In this document: piece by piece, positions 26,475-37,745 of the stretch | Layout of the letters: the number at the start of each line of letters is the position of its first letter | Position numbering within the stretch: position 1 is the first letter of the stretch | From: Metabacillus malikii | GTDB lineage: Bacteria > Bacillota > Bacilli > Bacillales > Bacillaceae | Length of the DNA: 37,823 nt | Direction: 5' to 3' | NCBI RefSeq assembly: GCF_030813355.1 | Contig: NZ_JAUSUD010000032.1 | Coordinates: forward strand, 1 to 37,823 | Translations under genes and position numbers: made by a program | The notes under the pieces: model-generated | What the model was told of the DNA's origin: nothing | The model's input: the letters and a program-made list of their open reading frames with translations, nothing else | The model's database searches: none

Positions 26475-27827
26475 ATGGAGAATATTTCCGAACTTTGGAG
26501 CAAGGCTCTAGATATAATCGAAAAGAAAATTAGTAAGCCAAGCTTTGAAACATGGTTAAAATCTACAAAAGCACACAGCATAAAAGGCGATACTCTCACA
26601 ATTATAGCTCCTAATGAGTTTGCTCGAGATTGGTTGGAATCAAGGTACTTACACTTAATCTCTGATACAGTATATCAACTGACTGGAGAAGAATTTGCGG
26701 TAAAAGTCATTATTCCCCAAAATCAAAAGGATAATGATTTTATTCCCAATCCTCCTATTAAGCAAATCAATCAAAGTGAAGAAGAACAAATTGAATTACC
26801 ACAAAGTATGCTTAACCCAAAGTATACGTTTGATACTTTTGTAATTGGTTCAGGAAACCGATTTGCACATGCCGCCTCATTAGCAGTAGCAGAGGCTCCA
26901 GCGAAAGCATATAACCCGTTGTTCATTTATGGGGGCGTTGGTCTAGGGAAAACCCATTTAATGCACGCAATTGGTCATTATGTTATTAACCATAATCCTT
27001 CTGCAAAAGTGGTTTATCTCTCTTCTGAAAAATTCACAAATGAATTTATTAACTCAATTCGTGACAATAAGGCTGTCGATTTTCGAAATAAGTATCGCAG
27101 TGTAGACGTTCTATTAATTGATGATATTCAGTTTCTTGCTGGAAAAGAATCAACTCAAGAAGAATTTTTCCATACTTTTAATACATTACATGAGGAAAGT
27201 AAGCAGATTGTTATTTCTAGTGACCGGCCTCCTAAAGAGATACCGACACTAGAGGACCGTCTGCGTTCACGTTTTGAATGGGGGTTAATTACAGATATTA
27301 CACCGCCTGATTTAGAAACGAGAATAGCAATTCTTCGGAAAAAGGCTAAAGCTGAAGGCTTGGATATACCAAATGAAGTAATGCTTTATATCGCAAATCA
27401 AATCGATTCGAATATTCGAGAACTTGAAGGGGCATTAATTCGAGTAGTTGCCTATTCATCATTAATAAACAAAGATATAAATGCAGATTTAGCAGCAGAG
27501 GCACTTAAAGATATCATACCTAATTCGAAGCCGAAAATTATCTCAATTAGTGATATCCAACGCATTGTTGGGCAAGAATATCAAGTGAAGCTAGAAGACT
27601 TTAAAGCAAAAAAACGGACAAAATCAGTTGCCTTCCCTAGGCAGATTGCCATGTATTTATCAAGAGAGCTGACAGATTCATCACTACCTAAAATCGGGGA
27701 AGAATTTGGTGGTCGTGACCATACAACAGTTATTCATGCTCATGAAAAAATCTCAAAATTATTACAAACAGATGAACAATTGCAAAGACAGTTAAAAGAA
27801 ATTACTGGTTTATTAAAGGGAAATTAA
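26475..27827 (+). CDS. dnaA: Chromosomal replication initiator DnaA
   Basis: DnaA-ATP assembles on oriC boxes and trios, melts DNA and loads the helicase. The 450-aa product starts [18 protein letters not shown]. Domain I (1-85) includes [15 protein letters not shown], followed by a short linker. The AAA+ domain runs from about 110: [15 protein letters not shown], Walker [10 protein letters not shown] and Walker [11 protein letters not shown]. The C-terminal helix-turn-helix has the signature [24 protein letters not shown] lies about 12-13 bases before the ATG at 26475, a longer spacing than usual. An upstream in-frame extension to 26331 covers the promoter and is rejected. Confidence 0.99.
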   Translation: MENISELWSKALDIIEKKISKPSFETWLKSTKAHSIKGDTLTIIAPNEFARDWLESRYLHLISDTVYQLTGEEFAVKVIIPQNQKDNDFIPNPPIKQINQSEEEQIELPQSMLNPKYTFDTFVIGSGNRFAHAASLAVAEAPAKAYNPLFIYGGVGLGKTHLMHAIGHYVINHNPSAKVVYLSSEKFTNEFINSIRDNKAVDFRNKYRSVDVLLIDDIQFLAGKESTQEEFFHTFNTLHEESKQIVISSDRPPKEIPTLEDRLRSRFEWGLITDITPPDLETRIAILRKKAKAEGLDIPNEVMLYIANQIDSNIRELEGALIRVVAYSSLINKDINADLAAEALKDIIPNSKPKIISISDIQRIVGQEYQVKLEDFKAKKRTKSVAFPRQIAMYLSRELTDSSLPKIGEEFGGRDHTTVIHAHEKISKLLQTDEQLQRQLKEITGLLKGN

Positions 27828-27894
27828 TTCGAAAGTAAATCTTTTAATCTATTAATTCGACTTGAATAATGTGAATAACATCTCTTGCTATATA

Positions 27895-27924
27895 CACAGT
27901 CTGTCCACATGTGGATAGGCTGTG
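27895..27924. promoter_or_regulatory. 30-bp DnaA-box palindrome after dnaA, also a terminator-like hairpin
   Basis: CACAG-T-CTG-TCCACA and TGTGGA-TAG-G-CTGTG form an imperfect palindrome (13 of 15 pairs). Its centre consists of two head-to-head single-mismatch DnaA boxes (27901-27909 and 27910-27918). TTTCTATTCGTTTTT follows, so the RNA could also act as the dnaA terminator. It lies in the second oriC half. Confidence 0.7.
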
Positions 27925-27944
27925 TTTCTATTCGTTTTTACTAG

Positions 27945-27961
27945 TTATCCACATTTCCACA
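27945..27961 (+). promoter_or_regulatory. DnaA boxes next to the unwinding element
   Basis: A perfect TTATCCACA (27945-27953) is joined end to end with a weaker ATTTCCACA (27953-27961), immediately before the GGGCC spacer. This double box guides DnaA onto the trios in B. subtilis. Confidence 0.9.
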
Positions 27962-28016
27962 GGGCCTACTAGTACTTCTATTATATTTTTAAATAATAAA
28001 TATATAACTAATAAAT
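27962..28016 (+). promoter_or_regulatory. DnaA-trio and AT-rich duplex unwinding element
   Basis: GGGCC (27962-27966) is followed by triplets CTA CTA GTA CTT CTA TTA (27966-27983), then an almost pure A/T stretch to about 28016. This is the basal origin-unwinding module described for B. subtilis: DnaA boxes, GC-rich spacer, DnaA-trios and AT-rich site. The dnaN ribosome site begins soon after. Confidence 0.9.
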
Positions 28017-28034
28017 CTATTAGGAGGATATTTC

Positions 28035-29171
28035 ATGAAATTCATTATTCATCGAGACAAGTTAGTTCAAAGTGTTCAGGATGTAATGAAAGCTGTCTCA
28101 TCTAGAACAACGATTCCAATTTTGACAGGTATAAAAATAGTTGCAAATACTGAAGGTGTGACGTTAACTGGTAGTGACTCAGATATTTCTATTGAGTCTT
28201 TCATACCTATCGAAGAAGACGGAAGTGAAAATGTAGAAATAGTTGAATCAGGCAGTATTGTGTTACAAGCAAGATTTTTTAGTGAAATTGTAAAAAAACT
28301 ACCTATGGATATTGTTGAAATTGAAGTAAGTAATCACCAAGCTACAATAATCAAGTCAGGAAAAGCAGAGTTCAATTTAATTGGATTAGATGCAGATGAA
28401 TACCCACTCTTACCTCAAATTGAGGAAGAACATGTAATAAAACTACCAACTGATTTATTAAAGGCAATGATAAGACAAACTGTCTTTGCAGTATCTACCT
28501 CTGAAACCAGACCTATACTTACAGGAGTAAATTGGAAGGTTGAAGAAAATGTATTAATCTGTATTGCAACAGACAGTCATCGTCTTGCATTAAGAAAAGC
28601 ACCTATACAACAAGCAGTACAAACGGAGCATAATGTAGTTATTCCGGGTAAAAGTTTAAATGAACTAAGCAAAATCTTAGATGATACAGATGAGTTAATC
28701 GAGATTATCATTACTGAAAATCAAGTATTATTTAAAGCGAAAAATTTACTCTTTTTCTCTCGCTTACTCGATGGGAATTATCCTGATACATCAAGACTGA
28801 TTCCATCTGAAAGTAAAACAAATTTAACAGTTAACTCTAAAGATTTCTTACAAGCAATTGATCGTGCCTCATTGTTGGCAAAGGAGGCTCGGAATAATGT
28901 TGTTAAGCTTTCGACACTACCAGGCGAAACGGTGGAAATTTCATCTAATTCCCCAGAAATAGGTAAAGTAAGTGAAGAAATCCAAACAGCTAACATATCA
29001 GGTGAGGATTTAAAAATTTCATTTAGTGCGAAATATGTCATGGATGCATTAAAAGCACTAGATGGGACAGAAATTAATATAAACTTTACAGGTGCAATGA
29101 GGCCATTTGTCATCCAAACAACAACAGATGATTCAATGCTTCAACTAATTCTACCGGTTAGAACTTATTAA
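28035..29171 (+). CDS. dnaN: DNA polymerase III beta sliding clamp
   Basis: The clamp encircles DNA as a dimer and tethers polymerases and repair proteins. The 378-aa product has the usual three-domain length, starting MKFIIHRDKLVQSVQDVMKA, with SSRTTIPILTGIKI near 23-36, RPILTGVNW in the middle and the C-terminal end QLILPVRTY. AGGAGG lies seven bases before the ATG. No separate promoter is obvious inside the origin, so it may be co-transcribed with dnaA despite the intervening hairpin. Confidence 0.99.
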   Translation: MKFIIHRDKLVQSVQDVMKAVSSRTTIPILTGIKIVANTEGVTLTGSDSDISIESFIPIEEDGSENVEIVESGSIVLQARFFSEIVKKLPMDIVEIEVSNHQATIIKSGKAEFNLIGLDADEYPLLPQIEEEHVIKLPTDLLKAMIRQTVFAVSTSETRPILTGVNWKVEENVLICIATDSHRLALRKAPIQQAVQTEHNVVIPGKSLNELSKILDDTDELIEIIITENQVLFKAKNLLFFSRLLDGNYPDTSRLIPSESKTNLTVNSKDFLQAIDRASLLAKEARNNVVKLSTLPGETVEISSNSPEIGKVSEEIQTANISGEDLKISFSAKYVMDALKALDGTEININFTGAMRPFVIQTTTDDSMLQLILPVRTY

Positions 29172-29284
29172 TTTTGACTTGTTATTGAGGTTAGTTAGTA
29201 ATCAGACTCGGATACAATACCAAGAAGCCCCCTTCCCTTCTTTCTTGTCAAAAAATGATAAAGTAGACACTAATATATGAGTTG

Positions 29285-29316
29285 AAAAGGAGACTATCAG
29301 TTAAGAGTCTCCTTTT
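29285..29316. terminator. Terminator between dnaN and yaaA
   Basis: The perfect 11-bp stem AAAAGGAGACT (29285-29295) / AGTCTCCTTTT (29306-29316) has a T run on the plus strand and an A run upstream, so it can work in both directions. Confidence 0.92.
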
Positions 29317-29477
29317 CCTCATTCCAAAATATAAAGTAATGGTGAAAAATGCAGCTATAACTAATTTTATGATGTTCTTTTTGAAGAACGATTCCTTTTA
29401 AAAGCTTCACAACTTTTGTAATAATTTGTCCTTTTGAGATGGACACTCTACTTGATATCTGAGTTTACTTATGTAAA

Positions 29478-29507
29478 TTGTACTTTTTCTAGAAAGTTTA
29501 GTATTAT
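29478..29507 (+). promoter_or_regulatory. Probable promoter of yaaA-recF-remB-gyrB
   Basis: TTGTAC (29478-29483) and TATTAT (29502-29507) are 18 bases apart, ending about 37 bases before the yaaA start. Confidence 0.6.
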
Positions 29508-29543
29508 TAATAGTTAGTGACTTCATAAAAAGGATGATAGATC

Positions 29544-29759
29544 ATGGCGAAACCAGTAAAAATAGAAACTGAATATATTACTTTAGGCCAATTTTTAAAA
29601 CTATCAGATGTAATACAATCAGGTGGTATGGCAAAGTGGTTTTTAGATGAATATGAAATATTTGTAAATAATGAGCCGGAAAATCGTCGTGGTAGAAAGT
29701 TAAGAGATGGTGATACCATTTATATCCCTGATTTTGGCACGTATATCGTGAAAAAATAA
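29544..29759 (+). CDS. yaaA: S4-domain protein YaaA (RlbA)
   Basis: A 71-aa S4-like RNA-binding protein, typically between dnaN and recF in Firmicutes and associated with ribosome biogenesis. The S4 pattern is visible in [20 protein letters not shown] and in [27 protein letters not shown] precedes the ATG. recF starts 16 bases after its stop. Confidence 0.95.
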   Translation: MAKPVKIETEYITLGQFLKLSDVIQSGGMAKWFLDEYEIFVNNEPENRRGRKLRDGDTIYIPDFGTYIVKK

Positions 29760-29775
29760 AGTTGGTGTACAAATT

Positions 29776-30894
29776 TTGTATATTAATGAGTTAATGTTAA
29801 AAAATTATCGAAACTATGAAGAACTATCTATCCAATTTGAAAACAAAGTGAATGTTATTCTTGGAGAAAATGCTCAAGGTAAAACAAATGTAATGGAATC
29901 TATATATGTCTTGGCAATGGCAAAGTCTCACAGGACGTCAAATGATAAAGAATTGATTCGTTGGGATAAAGAATATGCTAAAATAGAAGGTAGTATTAAA
30001 AAACATAACCGTTCAACCTCTTTGCAATTAGTCATTGCAAAAAAGGGAAAAAAGGCAAAGCTGAACTTTATTGAACAGGAACGTCTGAGTCAGTATATTG
30101 GTGCAATGAATGTTATTATGTTTGCACCTGAGGATTTAAATTTAGTTAAAGGTAGCCCTCAAGTTAGAAGAAGATTTATAGATATGGAAATTGGCCAAGT
30201 TTCTGCTGTTTATTTGCATGATTTGAGCCGTTATCAAAAAATTATGCAGCAAAGAAATCATTATTTAAAAATGCTGCAAATGAAGAAACAATCCGATAAG
30301 ACCATGCTAGATGTATTAACAGCTCAGTTAAGTGAAGCAGCAGCTAAAATCATCCATAGGAGATTGCACTTCATAGAAGAGCTACAAAAGTGGGCTAAAC
30401 CGATTCATTCAGGAATCAGTAGAGGTTTAGAAACTCTTTCCATAAAATATAAACCTTCTGTTGACGTATCAGAAGATCATGATTTGACAAAGATGATAGA
30501 AGTATATGAGGAAAAATTTGCTAATATAAAGGATAAAGAAATTGAACGAGGAACCACACTTGCAGGGCCTCATCGTGACGATCTTTTATTTTATGTAAAT
30601 AACCATGATGTTCAAACCTATGGTTCTCAAGGTCAACAAAGAACAACGGCGTTATCTCTAAAATTAGCTGAAATTGATTTAATTCATAGTGAAATTGGGG
30701 AATATCCTATTCTTTTGCTTGATGATGTTTTATCTGAATTAGATGATTACAGGCAATCTCATCTTTTGAATACTATTCAAGGAAAAGTTCAGACCTTTGT
30801 TACAACCACTAGTGTTGAAGGAATTGATCATCAAACATTAAAAGAGGCTGCGACATTTAATGTCGATGCTGGCCATCTTTCATTGAGTAAATGA
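29776..30894 (+). CDS. recF: DNA repair and recombination protein RecF
   Basis: RecF is an SMC-like ATPase that with RecO and RecR loads RecA at ssDNA gaps. Walker [10 protein letters not shown] is at 30-38, the signature [15 protein letters not shown] lies near 285-300, and Walker [13 protein letters not shown] follows. At 372 aa it is full length. The start is TTG at 29776 ([14 protein letters not shown]), with only a weak Shine-Dalgarno, GGTG, so translation may be coupled to yaaA. Its TGA is overlapped by the remB ribosome site. Confidence 0.97.
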   Translation: MYINELMLKNYRNYEELSIQFENKVNVILGENAQGKTNVMESIYVLAMAKSHRTSNDKELIRWDKEYAKIEGSIKKHNRSTSLQLVIAKKGKKAKLNFIEQERLSQYIGAMNVIMFAPEDLNLVKGSPQVRRRFIDMEIGQVSAVYLHDLSRYQKIMQQRNHYLKMLQMKKQSDKTMLDVLTAQLSEAAAKIIHRRLHFIEELQKWAKPIHSGISRGLETLSIKYKPSVDVSEDHDLTKMIEVYEEKFANIKDKEIERGTTLAGPHRDDLLFYVNNHDVQTYGSQGQQRTTALSLKLAEIDLIHSEIGEYPILLLDDVLSELDDYRQSHLLNTIQGKVQTFVTTTSVEGIDHQTLKEAATFNVDAGHLSLSK

Positions 30895-30904
30895 GGTGAT
30901 TCAC

Positions 30905-31150
30905 TTGTATATTCATCTTGGTGACAATTATGTTGTCCCATCTAAAGAGGTTGTCATGATTTTAGATCGTCATTCCTCCGAAGCATCATCAATTGTATCA
31001 GAATTTCTATCAGAGCAAAAAAACAAAGTTGTTCAACTTTCAAATAGTAAAGCAAAATCAGTTATTGTAACAACTGATAAGATTTATTTTTCCCCTTTAT
31101 CTTCAAATACATTAAAAAAACGAGCACAAAATGCTTTTGATATAGATTGA
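30905..31150 (+). CDS. remB: Extracellular matrix regulator RemB (YaaB)
   Basis: RemB is a small DUF370-type regulator involved in biofilm matrix control in B. subtilis. The 81-aa product starts MYIHLGDNYVVPSKEVV and ends SPLSSNTLKKRAQ, then NAFDID. The start is TTG 30905, with GAGGTG six to seven bases upstream; a GTG three codons earlier overlaps that site and gives a non-family N-terminus. It lies between recF and gyrB as in B. subtilis. Confidence 0.95.
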   Translation: MYIHLGDNYVVPSKEVVMILDRHSSEASSIVSEFLSEQKNKVVQLSNSKAKSVIVTTDKIYFSPLSSNTLKKRAQNAFDID

Positions 31151-31191
31151 TTGAATATAGCTTTTATAAGCTTTAAGAAAAGTGTAGGTGA

Positions 31192-33126
<1,935 letters not shown>

Positions 33127-33131
33127 GAAAA

Positions 33132-33160
33132 CGCCTCATTTTACGGTGAGGTTTTTTCTT
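33132..33160 (+). terminator. Terminator after gyrB
   Basis: CCTCA (33134-33138) pairs with TGAGG (33147-33151), followed by TTTTTTCTTTT. The stem is short but the U-tract is strong, so gyrA should have its own promoter. Confidence 0.8.
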
Positions 33161-33494
33161 TTAAATTAATAAATATAGTTGTGAAATATCAAGAAATGAA
33201 TGTGTATTGTTTATATGTTATTGATATAATGAAGATAGATAGTAAAAATTGTACGGTTACCTCTTCCTATTACTGTTATAAATGGATTGAACACTCGTGC
33301 ATTTCAAATGAATTGGGTATGAAAGACTTTCAATTTAGACTCAGCTATAACTTATCTTTGAAGTAAAGGATTCTAACTTTTTAGTTTGGCACCACGCAAG
33401 CTAGTGTATTAAAAGTATAGTGTACTGAGCATAGATTAAAAGTATACAACTCCCAATTTGAGATTGTGTATTGACAAAGGGAGGTTATCTTAGT
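33161..33494. other. gyrB-gyrA intergenic region
   Basis: This stretch holds the gyrA promoter(s) and the ribosome site, about 330 bases. A 61-codon open frame at 33181 starts at GTG without a ribosome site and resembles nothing I know, so it is not called. ATTAAAAGTATA occurs twice (near 33408 and 33436). Confidence 0.5.
33222..33230 (+). promoter_or_regulatory. Extended -10 promoter candidate for gyrA
   Basis: TGATATAAT is a perfect extended -10 (TGnTATAAT) with no strong -35, about 250 bases before gyrA. An alternative is TTGGCA with TTAAAA 17 bases downstream near 33390. Confidence 0.5.
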
Positions 33495-36023
33495 ATGTCG
33501 GAAAATGAAAAATCACATGTTATTGAGAGAAATATTAGTAGTGAAATGCGTGAGTCGTTTTTAGGATACGCAATGAGTGTTATTGTATCCCGTGCATTAC
33601 CTGATGTCCGTGATGGTTTAAAGCCAGTACATCGCCGAATCCTTTATGCAATGAATGATTTAGGGATGACATCAGAAAAGGCATTTAAAAAGTCAGCACG
33701 TATTGTTGGTGAAGTAATTGGTAAGTACCACCCTCATGGTGATTCAGCTGTTTATGAAACAATGGTACGTATGGCCCAAGATTTTAATTTTCGCTACATG
33801 CTAGTCGACGGTCATGGGAACTTTGGATCAGTCGACGGTGACTCTGCAGCAGCGATGCGTTACACAGAAGCGAGAATGTCTAAAATATCAATGGAGTTAG
33901 TCCGTGATATTAATAAAGATACGATAGATTATCAAGATAACTATGATGGTTCAGAAAGGGAACCTGCTGTATTGCCTGCGAGATTTCCTAATTTGCTCGT
34001 TAATGGAGCTACAGGAATTGCGGTTGGTATGGCGACAAATATTCCGCCACATCAACTTGGTGAAGTCATTGATGGTGTCTTAGCTTTAAGTAAAGAACCA
34101 GATATTACAATACCTGAATTAATGGAATTGATACCAGGTCCAGATTTCCCTACTGCCGGACAAATTATAGGGCGAAGCGGTATTCGTAAGGCATATGAAA
34201 CAGGTAGAGGATCTATTACTTTACGTGCGAAGGTAGAGATTGAAGAAAAGGCATCCGGAAAACAAGTTATTATTGTTAAAGAAATCCCGTATCAAGTGAA
34301 TAAAGCTAAATTAGTTGAAAAGATTGCAGAACTTGTGCGTGATAAAAAGATAGATGGAATTACAGACTTAAGAGACGAATCTGACCGTGAAGGTATGAGG
34401 ATTGTTATTGAAGTTAGAAAAGATGCAAATGCAAACGTCTTATTGAACAACCTTTATAAGCAAACAGCCTTACAAACTAGTTTTGGATTTAATATGTTAG
34501 CATTAGTAGATGGTCATCCGAAAGTTCTAAATATTAAACAAATGCTATATCACTATTTAGAACATCAAAAGGTTGTTATTAAAAGAAGAACAGCTTTTGA
34601 ATTAAGGAAAGCAGAAGCTAGAGCACATATTTTAGAGGGATTAAGAATTGCTCTAGACCACCTGGATGCAGTCATTTCACTTATCAGAAACTCACAAACG
34701 ACTGAAATAGCTAAAAATGGATTAATTGAGCAGTTTTCTTTAAGTGAAAAGCAGGCCCAGGCTATATTAGATATGAGGCTGCAAAGATTAACTGGCTTGG
34801 AAAGAGAAAAAATTGAAGAGGAGTATCAAGGCCTCGTACAATTAATTGCAGAATTAAAGGCGATACTTGCTGATGAAGAGAAAGTATTAGAAATTATCCG
34901 AGAAGAATTACTTGAAATCAAAGAACGCTTTAACGATGAAAGACGTACTGAAATTGTTGCAGGTGGCCTTGAAAGTATTGAGGATGAAGATTTAATACCA
35001 GTAGAGAATATTGTTATAACACTTACTCATAATGGCTATATTAAACGACTTCCTGTGTCTACTTATCGTAGCCAGAAACGTGGCGGTAGAGGTATACAAG
35101 GGATGGGAACTAATGAAGATGACTTTGTTGAACATCTCTTAACGACATCGACGCATGATACACTTCTATTCTTTACGAATAAAGGCAAGGTATATAGAGC
35201 AAAAGGTTATGAGATACCGGAGTATAGTAGAACTGCAAAAGGACTTCCGATTATCAATCTTTTAAGTGTCGAAAAGGATGAATGGGTTAATGCGATTATC
35301 CCTGTTTCGGAATTTGTTGATGATTGGTTCTTGTTCTTTACAACTAAAGAGGGGATATCAAAACGCTCACCATTATCGCAATTTGCTCATATACGAAATA
35401 ACGGACTGATTGCAGTGAATCTCCGTGAAGCAGATGAACTTATTTCAGTGAAACTTACAGATGGTTCAAAGGATATCATTATTGGAACGAAAAATGGTAT
35501 GCTCATACGTTTCCCTGAAACTGATGTACGTTCAATGGGTAGAACAGCAACAGGGGTAAAAGGTATTACACTTGATGAAGATGATGAAGTTGTCGGAATG
35601 GAAATTCTTGAAGAAGATGTAGATGTTCTTATTGTTACAAGTAACGGTTATGGAAAACGTACACCTTCTGGGGAATATAGAATTCAAAGTCGGGGCGGTA
35701 AAGGATTAAAAACATGTAACATTACAGAGAAAAACGGTACAGTTGTTTCAGTGAAGGCTGCAACAGGTGAAGAGGATTTAATGCTTATTACAGCAAGTGG
35801 TGTTGTTATCAGAATGGGCGTTGAGACTATTTCAACTATGGGAAGAAATACACAAGGTGTTAAATTGATTCGTCTAGATGAAAATGTATTGGTCTCTACA
35901 GTAGCATTAGTAGAGAAGGAAGACGATAGCTCAGAAGAAGAAGTAAGTGAATCACCATCACAACAAACAGAAGAAGTAAATGAATCACTTCCAGAACAAT
36001 CAGAAGAGGAAGTAGAAGAATAA
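33495..36023 (+). CDS. gyrA: DNA gyrase subunit A
   Basis: GyrA breaks and rejoins DNA. The winged-helix cleavage domain carries the quinolone region [10 protein letters not shown] and the catalytic tyrosine in MRYTEARM; a coiled-coil and C-terminal beta-pinwheel follow, with the GyrA box QRGGRGI ([13 protein letters not shown]). The 842-aa product ends in a very acidic Glu/Ser/Gln tail with repeated EEV blocks. Ser and Glu at the usual quinolone positions look like wild type. The start is ATG 33495 with GGGAGG about 10 bases upstream; an in-frame extension of eight codons is not needed. It has its own terminator. Confidence 0.99.
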   Translation: MSENEKSHVIERNISSEMRESFLGYAMSVIVSRALPDVRDGLKPVHRRILYAMNDLGMTSEKAFKKSARIVGEVIGKYHPHGDSAVYETMVRMAQDFNFRYMLVDGHGNFGSVDGDSAAAMRYTEARMSKISMELVRDINKDTIDYQDNYDGSEREPAVLPARFPNLLVNGATGIAVGMATNIPPHQLGEVIDGVLALSKEPDITIPELMELIPGPDFPTAGQIIGRSGIRKAYETGRGSITLRAKVEIEEKASGKQVIIVKEIPYQVNKAKLVEKIAELVRDKKIDGITDLRDESDREGMRIVIEVRKDANANVLLNNLYKQTALQTSFGFNMLALVDGHPKVLNIKQMLYHYLEHQKVVIKRRTAFELRKAEARAHILEGLRIALDHLDAVISLIRNSQTTEIAKNGLIEQFSLSEKQAQAILDMRLQRLTGLEREKIEEEYQGLVQLIAELKAILADEEKVLEIIREELLEIKERFNDERRTEIVAGGLESIEDEDLIPVENIVITLTHNGYIKRLPVSTYRSQKRGGRGIQGMGTNEDDFVEHLLTTSTHDTLLFFTNKGKVYRAKGYEIPEYSRTAKGLPIINLLSVEKDEWVNAIIPVSEFVDDWFLFFTTKEGISKRSPLSQFAHIRNNGLIAVNLREADELISVKLTDGSKDIIIGTKNGMLIRFPETDVRSMGRTATGVKGITLDEDDEVVGMEILEEDVDVLIVTSNGYGKRTPSGEYRIQSRGGKGLKTCNITEKNGTVVSVKAATGEEDLMLITASGVVIRMGVETISTMGRNTQGVKLIRLDENVLVSTVALVEKEDDSSEEEVSESPSQQTEEVNESLPEQSEEEVEE

Positions 36024-36028
36024 AAAAA

Positions 36029-36060
36029 GGCTATTGAGGATATCCTCAATAGTTTTTTTA
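36029..36060 (+). terminator. Terminator after gyrA
   Basis: CTATTGAGGATATCCTCAAT plus AG (36031-36052) is a perfect 22-bp palindrome, followed by seven T (36053-36059). Confidence 0.95.
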
Positions 36061-36345
36061 TGTCCGGAAATGATAAATAATGATAAAAATAAACTACAAC
36101 TTTGCTACGATAATTGGTTTAGAGAGAAGATTGGGATCATTTGTTTTCTTGGTAGTATATATGATGAGATTTAGCTCTATTTGAGAATAACTTTTATAAG
36201 AAGTACCTTAGAATACAATTAGTAATAAGACTAGCGCTTTTACACATTACATATATATAGTGCTAAAGTTGTGTGAGTAAATACTCAGTTGATTCGGGGA
36301 TTTCTATCAATGCTTATATATATTTTCTTAAAAAATGATGAAAAA
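36061..36345. other. Intergenic region after gyrA
   Basis: AT-rich and without a supported gene. The only structure I see is a small hairpin (GAGTAAATACTC near 36277). The promoter of the HD-GYP-like gene begins at 36346. Confidence 0.5.
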
Positions 36346-36375
36346 TAGACAATTGGACCTATAAATCGGTATAAT
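36346..36375 (+). promoter_or_regulatory. Promoter of the HD-GYP-like gene
   Basis: TAGACA (36346-36351) and a perfect TATAAT (36370-36375) are 18 bases apart, ending 22 bases before the TTG start. Confidence 0.7.
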
Positions 36376-36397
36376 GTTATGAAGGGGGGCGAAGGTT

Positions 36398-37483
36398 TTG
36401 AAAGTCCAAGTAAATCGTTTAGTAGAAGGTAATGTATTATTGAATGATGTAGTATCAGCATCTAACAAACCATTAATACTTAAAAATACAACTATTACTG
36501 ATTATACAATAGAGGTATTGAATGCTTTCCTTATCAAGGAAGTTGATATTTTAGAAGGTGTAAACAGTATAGGGATTGAGAAATTAACGAATGAGAATTC
36601 CTCTGTAAATTTAACAGAAGAGAAAAGTGTCGACCAAGTAGAATTCGTTAATTTATATATGGAGACGGTTAAAAATTATAAAAACTTATATATTAGTTGG
36701 CAATCTGGTGCATCGATAGATATTTCTAGAGTCAGAAAGATAATTCTACCTTTGGTCGATCGGGTATTACTCGAGAAGAGGGATGAGGTTTTTAAACTTT
36801 ATCATTACGCAAATATAGAAGATTATCTATTTCATCATTCCGTATCGGTTTCATTATTAAGTACTGTATTAGCAAAAAATTTAGGCTATAAACAAGGGGA
36901 TATCAGGCAAATTGCATTAACAGGACTACTTTGTGATAGTGGTATGGCTAAGATAGATGTTAATTATTTGTCAAAAAGTGTAACATTGACTGAAAAGGAA
37001 TATAAAGATGTAAGACAGCATCCAATCCAGAGTTATCAGCTACTGAAAAATATAATGTCAATAAAAGAAGGGGTAAAAATAGGTGTCCTACAACATCATG
37101 AAAGAATTGACGGCAGTGGTTACCCATTAGGAATAAAAGGAGAACAGTTACATCCATTTAGTAAGATTGTAGCTTTAGCAGATACGTATCAGGCCATGGT
37201 ATCTATAAGACCTTATCGTAGTAAACAATCTCCATTTAAAGTGTTGGAACAAATCATGCAGGATGACTTCGGTAAATTTGATATACGTATTGTAAATGAA
37301 TTAAAAAGATTATTATTAACGTTTTCTTCGGGCACAAAGATTTTGTTATCTGATGGCTCGAAAGCAGAAATTGTGTTTGTAGATGAACAGCACCCTACTA
37401 GACCATTAGTTAAAATTATTGATAGTAATAACATAATTGCACTAAAGGATAATAGTGATTTATTTATTGAAGAATTAATATGA
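36398..37483 (+). CDS. HD-GYP-like protein with altered HD dyad
   Basis: This 361-aa protein resembles HD-GYP domains, which normally hydrolyse c-di-GMP. The N-terminal part (1-130) is of unknown type. The domain region has His146-His147 (HHSVSV), His208 (RQHP), His233-His234-Glu235 and the GYP loop HHERIDGSGYP (residues 233-243). The dyad and following lysine of the usual HDIGK are replaced: LLCDSGMAK has Cys179-Asp180 and Met183 (TGT codon at 36932). Metal binding and catalysis may therefore be lost or changed. The start is TTG with GGGGGG upstream. It sits between gyrA and a 16S operon; no signal peptide or membrane segment is seen. Similar genes at this locus are known to me from other Bacillaceae only vaguely. 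Confidence 0.85.
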   Translation: MKVQVNRLVEGNVLLNDVVSASNKPLILKNTTITDYTIEVLNAFLIKEVDILEGVNSIGIEKLTNENSSVNLTEEKSVDQVEFVNLYMETVKNYKNLYISWQSGASIDISRVRKIILPLVDRVLLEKRDEVFKLYHYANIEDYLFHHSVSVSLLSTVLAKNLGYKQGDIRQIALTGLLCDSGMAKIDVNYLSKSVTLTEKEYKDVRQHPIQSYQLLKNIMSIKEGVKIGVLQHHERIDGSGYPLGIKGEQLHPFSKIVALADTYQAMVSIRPYRSKQSPFKVLEQIMQDDFGKFDIRIVNELKRLLLTFSSGTKILLSDGSKAEIVFVDEQHPTRPLVKIIDSNNIIALKDNSDLFIEELI

Positions 37484-37490
37484 AAGATAC

Positions 37491-37556
37491 TGCTCTGTAA
37501 CTGTTGACGTATATAATTAAAATTGATATAATTCTAAAAGTCAGCTGAACAGAGCA
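37491..37556. repeat. Inverted repeat flanking rRNA promoter P1
   Basis: TGCTCTGT (37491-37498) and ACAGAGCA (37549-37556) are perfect 8-bp inverted arms 50 bases apart. Inside them lies the first rRNA promoter. As RNA it could fold only from transcripts of the upstream gene and might terminate them, although no T run follows. Confidence 0.55.
37504..37532 (+). promoter_or_regulatory. rRNA promoter P1
   Basis: TTGACG (37504-37509) and TATAAT (37527-37532) are 17 bases apart, upstream of the 16S gene. Confidence 0.9.
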
Positions 37557-37583
37557 AATATGTAAGGAAAAATAAAAAAACAG

Positions 37584-37613
37584 TTGACGGAAACAATTGA
37601 TATATGATATTAT
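37584..37613 (+). promoter_or_regulatory. rRNA promoter P2
   Basis: TTGACG (37584-37589) and TATTAT (37608-37613) are 18 bases apart. A TATAAT three bases further (37611-37616) would give a 21-base spacer. Tandem promoters about 80 bases apart are usual for Bacillus rRNA operons. Confidence 0.8.
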
Positions 37614-37629
37614 AATTGAGTCGCTTTTA

Positions 37630-37745
37630 TTGGCGAAGTAATTAAGTTCTTTGAAAACTAAACAAAACCAAGCGTGCCAACGTTAAATTTTTATTAACAC
37701 AATCGTACATTTATATGTACAAAAAACTATTGAGCAATCAAACAC
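37630..37745 (+). other. rRNA leader
   Basis: The transcribed leader contains CTTTGAAAACTAAACAAAAC, the usual Bacillus pre-rRNA leader sequence with the anti-termination box region. The stretch before the 16S gene is expected to be removed by processing. Confidence 0.65.

Larger units (their letters stand above)
29172..29543. other. dnaN-yaaA intergenic region
   Basis: A terminator sits at 29285-29316 and a promoter at 29478-29507. No supported ORF lies between. Two short hairpins (GTTCTT/AAGAAC near 29375; GTCC/GGAC near 29430) have no assigned role. Confidence 0.55.

Noticed and set aside
28778-29113. Long antisense frames inside dnaN, gyrB, gyrA and dnaB
   Set aside because: They mirror strongly conserved genes on the other strand and have no ribosome sites or known products.
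33181-33366. 61-codon frame between gyrB and gyrA
   Set aside because: GTG start without a ribosome site, no family features, and it covers the gyrA promoter region.
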